Assembly (NCBI GenBank): GCA_024741835.1
Contig: JAENRP010000322.1
Span: 1 to 50,229 of the forward strand
From: Diplocarpon mali
Lineage: Eukaryota > Ascomycota > Leotiomycetes > Helotiales > Drepanopezizaceae
Length of the DNA stretch: 50,229 nt
Reading direction: 5' to 3'
This document shows positions 21,195 to 30,646 of this stretch, one piece after another. Within the stretch, counting starts at the first letter, position 1, and every line of letters begins with the position of its first letter. A program made the translations under genes and the position numbers. Below the pieces are notes generated by a model that was given only the letters and a program-made list of their open reading frames with translations, did no database searches and had not been told where the DNA came from.

Positions 21195-24100
21195 ATATTA
21201 AGACTGAATTTATAAAAAAGGCCTAATAGCTAGGTTAGGAATAGGGGATTCTCTTTACAATTAGGTTTTCGTTTCTAATAGGAGATACAACTTTTCATAA
21301 AAGCTTTACAGTCTTTAAAAGAACCCTTTTAAAAGAATTTCCTTAAAAGTTGGTAGTAGGTAGACTTAGCGCCTTAATAGCCAGTTTCCTTATAAATATC
21401 TTAGATAGCCTTAGCCTTTAGTTTTTCATTATTCAAGTAGAATTGTATAAGGAATGAGTTATTGCTCCTTTTGAATAATCGTCTTCTTTATATTAGATAA
21501 ATCAAAGCTTTAGCTTTGAATTTTTAAAAATCCTTAAGAGCAACTGTCTTTAATTATTTAAGTGTGATTAAAAATTTCGCGATTTCTTTAAAGTCACTTA
21601 AGTAGTTAGGTGATAAAATTCTCTTATTTGACTTATAGGCTAGGCTCGCGAGTCGAGTTCCTTTAAGGTAATATATTAAAAGATAATTAACTTTATTCTT
21701 TACTTACTTATTAATATCTATTTCATCTTCTTTAATCAAATTAGAAGGGTAAGGATAAGTTCTTCTTAAAAGGCCATTTGCAGTAGTATTTTTTATTCTT
21801 AAAATGTATTTGACTTTAAAGTCTATTAGTCTTATTTAAGTAATCTATTTCATTAGTAAAGCTTTTGGTAAGTCGCTTGCAGCTCTATTCAATTATTCTA
21901 CTAGCACTTTAGTATTAGTTTTAAGGATGAAGTAAGTACTATAAAGGTCGCTTCTTATCTTTTTTATTGCCTTTAAGGCGCTTTTGTATTCCTATTTAAT
22001 AGTATTATACTTTATCTCTATTGGATTTTAAAGACCACTTTTAAAGTGAGCTAGATGTCTTTTCTATTAGCTATTAGCTTATTAAAGGATAGTACCCTAT
22101 CCGATTAAGCTTATATTAACTATTAGTATAATTGTCCTAGCGTTAGTCCTATAGTCTATTTTAATTAGATATAGCGCTTTAAGCAACGCTTGCTTCAGTT
22201 GTTTTATAGCCTCTATTTAGGGTTCCTCCTATTGAAACTCAGCCCCTTTTCGAAATAAGGCGTAAATAGGTACTGCCTTTTTAGCGAAATCCTTAATCTA
22301 AATGCAATAGTATACTATAACTTTAATAAATGCGCGAGCTTCTGCTATATTGTTATACCTCTTCTATTTATCGATTTTAAGTACTTTAGCCCTCTATAGA
22401 CTTCGGCTATTGGAGTTAGTAATAAAACCTATAATTTCCATTAATAGAAGATAGTATTATAACTTTGGACTAATAGTTGCTCCTGCCCTTTCGAATTATA
22501 TAAGCACTTAGTCCAGGTTTTAAATGTGTTCTATTATAAATCATTATATACTAAGGAGAACTTCTTTATAGTTATAAAATGATCTTGATCCTTTAACTCC
22601 TATATTATCTATATATAAGAGCGCAATATTAGGTATATAATCTACTAGTATCTTATAGATTACTTAGATAAATTAAGCAATTGAATTTATAGCTTCCTAA
22701 GGTAATCTAGTTATCTAAAGTAGCTTAAGAGGGGTTTGAATTGCTATTATATCTCTTAACCTAATATTAAGAATAAATTGGTTATATCTAAAGAAGAAGT
22801 TAATAAGAGAGCTATAGGTTAATCTTACAAATTCATTTAAAAACTCATCTATATTCGAAGGAACGTTAGCGTCTTTAATAGTTACTCGGTTTATCTCTAC
22901 TACTGCTATTATTAGTCTATAAGTTCCCTTCTCTTTTTTAGCAATTAGGAACCATTTGTTTTTATAAGGGCTATTATAGAACTTGAGAATACCTTGCTTT
23001 AGCCTATCCTTTAACATTTCGATTACCTTTTCTTAAAGAGCTTTAAAGACCTTAAATGTTTTCTCTTACTAAGCTTTATAAGGTATTATCTTAATCTTAA
23101 TATAAGGCGTGACTTCTTTTCGAATCTGGCCTAGTTCCGTTTAGTCAAAAGCTAAGGTGTCCTTTCGATTTATTAAGGTTTTATAGAGTAGTTCGCATTC
23201 TTACTTTATTAAGTCGTCTTTAATTTTTAATATATTAAAACGCTCTTTTATTAGCTGATATCTAATAGGTTTATTGGAAAATCTGCTTATAATAAACTTA
23301 TCGAATTTGCTACCTAGTTTTAAAGGTCGAAGCTTCTTATCTTATTTAAACTAATCATCTAATCCTTTAAGCTTTAAGCTATTAGAGATTCCCTAATCTA
23401 TTAGTTATACTTTATTAGCCTTGCTTTTATATATAATTCGAATATTAGCTAGTACTATGCTTTTCTACTTCTTTCCTTTTTTATCAAATCCTATAAAACG
23501 GTCCGAATTTTCCTTTTTAAAAATAAATAAAAGATTTTCTAAGTCGTTAACTTAAAGTGCGTAGATAGAAATATTATTAGTAATTTTATTATTTCTCACT
23601 TATAGGTCTAGCCTATAAGTGGTTTTTAGGTTTTTTATAATAATAGGTAAAATATTGATATTTGCAAAACCAATTCTCTTCTTCACTTTATTTTTCTTTT
23701 TTCTTAATTTTTAATCTAATAAAACGCTAATTATACTATTTTTCAAAATTCCAGATTTAACTCTTAAGCTAGGCTCGCAGGTCAAATCACTATTATTTAA
23801 AATTGGTAAACTCGCCTTCCTTTTACTATAACTCCTTGCTAAATGCTATCCTTTACTAGTATTAAGCCTAGCCCTTATATTAGCTAATCGTTTCCTAAAA
23901 CCTTATTTTAAAATTCGACTATATCTCTTGCAATAACCATCTTTCCTTTTAAAGATCAATCTATATTTTAAAGACTAGCTTTTATAAAACTATCTTTAGG
24001 ATAGTTAAATATTAGCTGAGATTTTAAAATAAAGGGCATTCTTAAAAGAATATCATTTAAAGAATTCTTTATTATTAGAAAGTTAATATAATTAATAATC

Positions 24101-24300
24101 CCTTTAACTTTAACCTTTAAATTTTTTACCTATTTATTAAAATTATATTTCGATCTAGAGATAGTCGAATAAATAAGGCGTCGATCGCTAATAATTATTA
24201 ATTAAGCCATTTCTACCACTTTTCTAATTATTGTATTAACTTCTGAACTATAATCGATCAAAGCCTTTACTTTAACTAATTCTTCTATTAAACAAATAAT
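21195..24300 (-). pseudogene. Gypsy-1 pol: protease, RT, RNase H, integrase finger
   Basis: The protease site is at 24236-24272 (A-L-I-D-Y-S-S-E-V-N, normally D-(S/T)-G). Reverse transcriptase opens with the family block GIL-FYNSPYKNKWFLIAKK (uninterrupted 100 codons at 22715-23017) followed by INRVTIKDAN-P. The YxDD box is Tyr-Ile-Asp-Asn at 22604-22615, second Asp lost. RNase H is about 22250-21760. The spacer up to the integrase contains a pseudo-palindrome (21630-21654) within the frame. The HHCC finger lies about 21400-21230 (..GS-FKDCKAFMKSC..). The frame then meets Gypsy-1N and resumes at 3993. Known relatives are the Ty3/gypsy elements common in Dothideomycetes and Eurotiomycetes. Confidence 0.88.
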
Positions 24301-25239
24301 AATAAGGCTTTTTATTATAATTGCTAAACAATTTCTATTAATATTCTAAGATATTAAAGCTATTACTATAATATTATAGTACCTTTAGGTTCCTTTGTCT
24401 TTTACAATTTAAAGACATTTGATTAAGGCTAAATGCTTTTTAAAGTTCTTTTATATTATAATTTCCATTTCCTTATTATTATTCAAATCTTTAAAAGTAA
24501 TTAGGATATGCTTTCCTAGCACTTTATTAAAGCATTTAATCAAACCAAATAGGTCTTTAAACGTAAGGTTTATTTGCTAAGCTATAATACTCTCTACGGC
24601 TTTCTCTATTGCGGTTGAACTAGCGTATTTATTAATGAATTTTTCCTATTTTAATATCTGTCTCTTTCGCTTAAGGTTAGGAGTCTATATAATAACTTCA
24701 ACTTCTTAATCTTTAAGCTTAAAGCTATCTTTATTTATTATATCTTTAATTGATTTATCTACTATATTAGCTTTATCCTTATCTACTACGGTTTTAAACT
24801 ATTAAGTATCTTTTAGCATTTGGACCCTATATTAAGATTCTTAAGTTATACACATTGATTTTTGGACTTTAGCTGGTTTTATTAGTATTAAAGGAGTAGT
24901 AGATCTAGAAGGACACTAAGTATTCTAAGGGTTTCTAGATATAGAAGTAGTATTAATATTAATAGATATATTATTATTAACCTACTTTAAAATAGAGATA
25001 CCTTTGACTTTAATAGCAGTCTAATTCGAAGTTTGATTAATAAGTACTCCCTTAGGTAGATTGCTAGCTGGACTTATATATATATAAGTTGGGACCTTAG
25101 AGTTTATTTCGATAATGCGCTTTTATTTGGCCAAATCCTCGTCCTACTTTATACTATATATTATTATTTAAATAGTCTATAGCTATAAACGATTCTAGTA
25201 TTTTTTAATAGGGATAGCCTTTAGCTTAGGATCTCTAAT

Positions 25240-26490
25240 ATAAAGCATCTTATACTTATTAATATATATAACCCTAGTGTTAATAAAACGATGGAAAAGA
25301 GGATATTTATTATAATACTTATATAAAAGGCAATTGGGTTCCTTATTATTGCAAAAGTTGCAGGTTAGTCTTCTTCTATTGCTATTCCTTTATTACCTTA
25401 TAGTATTAATATTAGCAGATTGCTAATTAGGCTTAATTTCTCCTTCTTTAGCCAACTGTTGCGTTCTTATATTAGCTGGTTATTCTAAATGATAAGAAGC
25501 AGGAGTCTGGTAATAGGAACTACTAGGTTGGCTTATAGCGGCCGAGTTTTACCTATTATTAAATTAGGAAATATGCTATTTTTTTTATAAGAGATTATTA
25601 ATCCTAGTTTCTAAGCTTTAGATTTAGAGTTTTATAAATTAAGTCTTAAGTTCCTTAATTCTAAGGTTAGATCTTACTTTTAAGTTAGGACCGCGAGTGA
25701 AAGGTATGACTACTAGGATTTTCTTTGCCTCTTTTATAACTTCCAAAGCCTTTGAGTATTCTTAGACCAGGCTCTTAAGGTCTTTAGTATAAGAGGAAGT
25801 AAGGGCTTTTCCCTACTTTATAGCATTAATAGTTCTTTTATTAAGATCTGATTTTAAAGTAAAGGCTAAGAATTCCTTAAATAAGGCGAATGTTATAAGA
25901 TCTTACTTATCGATCTTAAAATACTTAATAATCTTATTTCTAAGGCTAATAGGTAACCTTAGTAAGAAAAGGCGACCTCTCTCAACTTCGCTAAGTATTT
26001 CTAGCTAATTAAGGTATTTGACATATAAGTAAAGGTCTAATAGTAGTTCTTAAGTTCCTTAAGAGTATAAGTGATTAAAACAAATTCCTTTAAGAAAGCT
26101 AAGGTATTGCGAATCTGCTATCTATTAAATTTTTAGAATTTAGACTTAAGAGCCTTAATAAGGAGTTCCTATAAACTATAATTTTTCTATTTAAGGAGGG
26201 ATTTGATAATATCTTTACTTATATAGTTATAATAGTAAGGGAGCTAAGAAATTATATCCTTTTATATAATACTAAAATTGTAATAAGTTTCCTTATATTA
26301 CTTAAGGAAATTAGTAATATTAGCTCTTATAAAGTAAGGAGCGCTAGGAGAACTAGGGAAGGGAAAGTGACTAGTAATAGCCTTAAATACAGCTATTATC
26401 GTTTTATATTAACCATTTAAGTTAATAGAATCTATAGAAGGCAAAGGGGAAGCTTTGATATTGCGAGATTAGTTATTAGGAGGAGTACTT
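25240..26490 (-). pseudogene. Gypsy-1 gag remnant
   Basis: Minus-strand frame with the capsid-like order: N-terminal ANITNFLKQY-.., a Y-NY-..EL..AL block, a long helical region (LAFLKEFV, then LFLLRLPISLRNKI), then a low-complexity Gln/Ser/Asn part and a Cys motif C-N-F-C-x6-C (25330-25363) where the nucleocapsid zinc knuckle belongs. The His of a normal CCHC knuckle is not visible. Stops are TAA/TAG at expected Gln. The start codon is not identified. The gap 24300-25240 reads as a degenerate linker without recognised domains. Confidence 0.75.
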
Positions 26491-27383
26491 CGAAATTCAA
26501 AAGGGCTTAAAAAACATTTAAAATCTAAGTCAATCTCAAAGTGATTAAGACAAGTTTAAAAAGATTTAAATAAAGGGTTAATAGAAAGTTTAAAATTTTT
26601 ATTATTTTTAGTATTTTCAAGTATTAATATTAAAAAAGTAGGTAGTAGTCTTAAGTTATTTAAAGACGTCTTTTTATCCTTTTACTTATAGGCTAAGCCT
26701 AAGAGTAGAATTCCGAATTCTATGAAAAGTTTAATCCGCGTTTATTAAAAGATTTTAAGTAGATGCTAAATAGCTAATAGAAGCATTATAACTAATTATA
26801 ATAAGATAAGGTTTACCTAATTAAGGACCAATTTCTAAGATAAGGTTTATATATAAGATTCTTCTTAGCCTTTAGGCCAATTCCTATTAGTTCTTAAAAT
26901 AAAAGGGTCTTTAAAGACAATTCTAAGACAAATTTTAGAATTCTATCGAATTAAGGCAGCTGAATTATCAAATTCGGATTTCTAAAGAAACTGAGGATAT
27001 ACTTCTAGCTAAAGCTTGCGCTTAGTATTACTCGAATACTCGAAACTACTATTATTTAAGGTTGCTATTATAAGGGCTATCAAACTTTTTATACTAGAAA
27101 GCTAAAAATTCCGATAATCTTAAAGTTAAAGAGAAAGAATAAGGATTTTTTAAAGTAGAATCGAAAAGGGAAATTCTAAAGTTATTAATAATTACTAAAC
27201 GAAAATCGATAGTTCTAAGTAACTAGGCGATTAAGGATAAGGTTTTTAAAGTTAATTAAAATGCTATAAGTATTTTAAAGATGTATTTTTCAAAAGGCCA
27301 GTCTCTTATTTAAAAATCAAAAGATCAATAAAGTTATATAAAGACGGAAATCTCAAGAAATCGGTCCCTGCGTAGGTTACTAA
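26491..27383 (-). other. Gypsy-1 5' leader, non-coding
   Basis: Roughly 0.9 kb between the 5' LTR and gag. It aligns, with indels, to the internal regions of Gypsy-1N (e.g. 26820-26960 with 20140-20310; 27185-27240 with the minisatellite unit). Only one degenerate minisatellite unit is visible here against four in Gypsy-1N. A pseudo-palindrome lies at 26684-26706. Confidence 0.75.
27366..27383 (-). other. Gypsy-1 primer-binding site
   Basis: Minus strand reads TTAGTAACCTACGCAGGG directly after the LTR. The better-kept copy at 20878 reads TTAGTGACC.., originally TTGGTGACC, so the site pairs with a tRNA 3' end finishing ..GGTCACCA. The tRNA species is not identified. Confidence 0.65.
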
Positions 27384-27628
27384 TATAAATCAAAGGGGAG
27401 ATAATATAAGAATAGGCCTAAGGGAAGACCTAAAAATAAAAGGAGGAAGCATTATAAGCGGGCTCTCCTAGACAAAGTATTAGGAATAAGTCCTAAGTAT
27501 AGGGTGTATTCAGTATTATAGTACTGCGCGCTGTCTTTATATACAAAAGATGGCCCTTTTATCCTCCTACCGTCCTGCGCTAATTATATGATATATGTCA
27601 TAAGACCTATCCATCTTAGGTCTCCATA
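27384..27628 (-). repeat. Gypsy-1 5' LTR (LTR D)
   Basis: 245 bp, diverged and shortened relative to LTRs A-C, but with the conserved blocks CTAAGGGAAGACC, GGAAGCATTATAAGCGGGCTC and a terminal GGTCTCCATA. Its divergence suggests it is older than the Gypsy-1N LTRs. Confidence 0.8.
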
Positions 27629-27849
27629 ATAATATGACTTATAGCTTAATATAATAGATACTAAGGATATATTATAAATTATATCTTAATACTCTATTAA
27701 CTTGCAATAATTCTTTATATAAGCTAGTAGCTTATCTTAAGCTTATATAGTTTATAAGAATTAACTACTATTTGAGAGTTATTGCTATTAAAATTAATAC
27801 TAATATAAGATTCGTAAAATCGACTCTAAGGCCCGGCTCACGAGTAAGC
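27629..27849. other. AT-rich flank of Gypsy-1, nothing recognised
   Basis: No reading frame or repeat except a pseudo-palindrome at 27822-27845 (GACTCTAAGG, CCCGGCTC, ACGAGT). This should be the target sequence into which Gypsy-1 inserted. Confidence 0.5.
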
Positions 27850-28300
27850 TCCCTTAATAGTAGAACTATTGACTATTATATGATTCTTATAGTAAAACAA
27901 TCTATTAAAGAATTTGTAATTTAGGAAAAATCCTATAAATTATTAAGTCTTATATCCTATTACTTTAAGAATGCTTAATAGGTCTTACTCAATCTGGTAT
28001 AAAGCGTAGTATAGTAAAAAGAATTAAATACTAAAGATAGAATACTATTAAAGGAGTATATTTCTAATAAGACCGCTCTATTCTTTATATTTATAAGATA
28101 AGGTACTTTTATAGACTTAGACTCCGATAGAGAGCTTGGAAAAGGAGGTTTTCTTACTATTAGTAATAACTATATAGAAGTTGTTAGTAATAATTCACTT
28201 AAGAATAGTACTAACTTAGAAGATTTTATTATCGATTTACTTAGTATAAAGAGATTAAGTATAATAAGAAAGGGCGTAGTAGGAGAATCTTTTGCAAAGT
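27850..28300 (+). pseudogene. Unidentified decayed coding sequence, first part
   Basis: A plus-strand frame can be followed for about 150 codons with only TAA/TAG stops at likely Gln positions. It passes the fragments NLV-SVV, KELNTKDRILLKEYISNK, FIDLDSDRELGKGGFL and IIDLLSIKRLSIIRKG. At 28300 it is cut by Copia-1c. Removing Copia-1c and one copy of AAAGT joins it in frame to 49258 onward. No domain is recognised: not RT, integrase or protease. It could be a gag-like or host protein remnant. The beginning is uncertain. Confidence 0.6.
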
Positions 28301-28472
28301 TGTCGTGCTGTATTTAGAGGTGGATTCCTAGTGGTGGCAGAAGCTTGTAAAATTCTAATCTAACTGTATATCTGAGCTCCCTTTATAGAAGTGCTCTATG
28401 GCCACTTCAAGGGTATATTACATAAGCCAGTCCTTAGAGGCCTTAGCGCCTAAGGCTCCTTATAGCGCAATA
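28301..28472 (-). repeat. Copia-1c 3' LTR
   Basis: Begins TGTCGTGCTGTATTTAG on the plus strand, the least mutated form of this end, and finishes ..GCGCAATA. Confidence 0.93.
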
Positions 28473-28484
28473 CACCCCTTAGGT
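28473..28484 (-). other. Copia-1c polypurine tract
   Basis: Minus strand ACCTAAGGGGTG next to the 3' LTR, one transition away from the tract of Copia-1b and TRIM-1. Confidence 0.7.
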
Positions 28485-28829
28485 GAGAAGCAGCTCTTAG
28501 CTAGGCTTAGCTATAAATAGCGCCAGATCTAGTATATAAGACTCCTTTATTATACTCTTTAGCTTTTAGAATAATGAAAGTTGCTTAACAAAGCTGTAAT
28601 AAATAAGAGAGGGAGCGCGGTTCCAGGTGCTTCCTCTATAGAATAGAAGCCTCTATAGAATAGAAACTAAATTAGGTGATAAAGGAAAGTTAATAAAGGC
28701 AGCACGCTTATAAAAGTATACGTTTTTCCCTTATAAAGCTTTCCTTCCTTATACTTCTTCAAATAATCACTTTAAAATATAGAGAATAGTAATAATAACT
28801 CTAAGGAGCGCCCTACTAGGGCTACTACT

Positions 28830-29687
28830 ATACGCTTCCTAATCATGCTCCCTTACTCCTACTAATATACTTATAGCAAAGTCGTTATACCTAAATATAG
28901 CTTAGAGCTTTTTAGCGCGGTAGATAGCAAGAGGATAATGACGCGCCTAAGAGGTTCGATATTATAATACCCCCGAGAGGGAGCGCGCCCCCTCCCCTCT
29001 CCGCCACCCCCTAGGCTATAGTTCCTAGAACACTGGCGGTCTCCTCTACGGCTCCCTCCTCTCGCCGCAAGCTAGAGCAGGGGTTGATAAGAAATATACT
29101 ATATAAAGGGTGCGTTTAAAGCTTACTAGCGGGAAAATCTGCTAAAGTATGCTTTAATAGTATAGTAGGAGTATGTTGCTTCTATTATGCAAAAGGGGGC
29201 TATGCTTGCTAAGAGCTTCCTATCGGCGCCTTAAAGGCGTAGGAAGATTACGTATTCTTATTAGAGGAGAACGATAGTAATGCTATAGTAAGTTCTTAAG
29301 CTCCCTTTAAGTGGTTTGCCATTAATAAGCAGTTTAAGGCCTTACCGCCACTAAGAGGAAGGTAAGAGTAGAGCTTTAAAAGGCGCACTATAAAGAGATA
29401 GAAGAGGTAGTATCGTCAGAGGGTATATTAATTATAAGCTTTCTTATACTATAGCTAATAGCTTCTTAGAACTAGTTGGTTAGGAGCTCTTACTGCCGCC
29501 GATTATAGCACCTCTTGGCCTTGCCGCCCGCCTCGCAGAGGCTTTTAAGGCTCTTGCCCCTGCGGCTGCTCCTATTATTGCTCCCTAGGCTGCTCTTAGG
29601 GCGGTGCCGCCAGAGGAGTCTATTGCTTTTCGATAGGGACGCGCCCTTATATTATTTGCAAAGCTGCTAAAGGTTCTAATTATTTAA
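28830..29687 (+). pseudogene. Antisense Cys-rich reading frame downstream of pol (Copia-1c)
   Basis: Opposite to the element's own pol, a frame of about 285 codons ends at TAA 29685-29687. It has a Pro/Ser/Ala-rich N-terminal half (..RFDIIIPPRESAPPPLSAT.., ..VPRTLAVSSTAPSSRRK), then Cys codons at 29111, 29150, 29173, 29176 and 29207 in a zinc-finger-like spacing. After these come GALKA-EDYVFLLEENDSN, a basic segment and an Ala/Leu-rich tail. All interruptions are TAA/TAG-type. The region is markedly more GC-rich than its surroundings. The same frame exists in Copia-1b. Function unknown; nucleic-acid binding is an inference from the Cys pattern. The start is not determined. Confidence 0.65.
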
Positions 29688-29801
29688 AGGAGTTGGTTTT
29701 AAGCCTCTTTATATATTAGTATAAGGAAAATTGAACCCTATCTTGCGCTTCCTTTTTACTCGCTATTATAAAGGAGATATAAAAGGATTATAAAGCATTT
29801 A

Positions 29802-30069
29802 AAATGCTAGCTTCTCGACTAGACCTCTTGCGTCTTAGAGGTTTGAAAGCTTAATGAAGCTCTTGAACTTTTGTCAAGGAAGGTTTTTAGTAAGGCTATC
29901 TGCGTATATATCCTTAGTAGGGAGATAGGCCACTTGGAAGCTCCCTTTTTAATACTCCTATTATAGCCATATATTATATATATCAATATATCAGAGCTTT
30001 ATAGAAATCCTTTAAGAGTCTCTTATAATAAGCCGTATTATCTATTAATTATCGTAAAATATAGACTAT
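29802..30069 (-). pseudogene. Copia-1c pol, C-terminal piece (RNase H end)
   Basis: Matches 17530-17800 of Copia-1b. It is cut at 30069 by Copia-2b (duplication ACTAT, 30065-30069) and continues at 36258. TAA/TAG interruptions throughout. Confidence 0.85.
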
Positions 30070-30264
30070 TATTGAGATGGGTGATACAGCTATCACTCCG
30101 ATGTATTATTATATGACCCTACTGCTTAGTCAGTAGGATATTGATACGTATATAGCTATAGGGAAGAAAGGGGTAACCTTCCTTCCTTAACTCTTATTAA
30201 TATATCGACTATCGATCTTTAGAAGCCTCCTTTACCTACTGCGCCGACTTACTTAAGCTTAATA
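30070..30264 (+). repeat. Copia-2b 5' LTR
   Basis: TATTGAGATGGG..CTTAAGCTTAATA, 195 bp. Ends are RIP forms of TGTTGAG..CTCAACA. Confidence 0.92.
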
Positions 30265-30277
30265 GGTTATAAGCCCT
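30265..30277 (+). other. Copia-2b primer-binding site (initiator tRNA-Met anticodon arm)
   Basis: GGTTATAAGCCCT directly after the LTR. It differs by one G-to-A change from GGTTATGAGCCCT, the complement of the conserved initiator tRNA-Met anticodon arm. This is half-tRNA priming as in Drosophila copia. The leader to 30646 holds no gene; the 65-codon frame at 30392-30589 is a chance frame. Confidence 0.75.
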
Positions 30278-30646
30278 ATATAGACCGATAATAGATTATT
30301 AACTTCCCTTAGAAAGTACTTGCGCTGTAACTATTAGTAGGAAGTTGAACGAGACTTATAGTAAGAGGCGAGCAATCGGCGAATAGGAGGTATGATTCCC
30401 TATTTAGCTAACCTATATTGCAAAAGGTGTGATTCTTTGCTCTATAACCCCTTTAGTATTATAAGAGGTATAATTCCTTACTTTACTATATTTTATAAAA
30501 AGTATAATTCCCTATATTATAGCCTAAAAACCCTTTTCGATAAGAGGACTTCCTTCCTATTTAATACTTCTATAATACCTGCTATTTAATTATTTTAACC
30601 TTTCGATAAGAGGAGTGCCCTTAACTATTTAATTTATTTGATTTTA

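Larger units (their letters stand above)
21195..27628 (-). mobile_element. Gypsy-1, autonomous Ty3/gypsy element (main part)
   Basis: Reading the minus strand from the right: 5' LTR D (27628-27384), primer site, a leader of about 0.9 kb, gag, protease, reverse transcriptase, RNase H and integrase finger. The integrase is interrupted at 21195 by Gypsy-1N and continues at 3993-3371. The 3' end and 3' LTR are beyond Copia-1a, outside the window. The order RT-RNase H-integrase is that of Ty3/gypsy. Its leader and primer site are shared with Gypsy-1N, for which it is the evident autonomous partner. Confidence 0.9.

Noticed and set aside
30392..30589. 65-codon plus frame in the Copia-2b leader
   Set aside because: Upstream of the gag ATG at 30647, not kept in Copia-2a, low-complexity composition.
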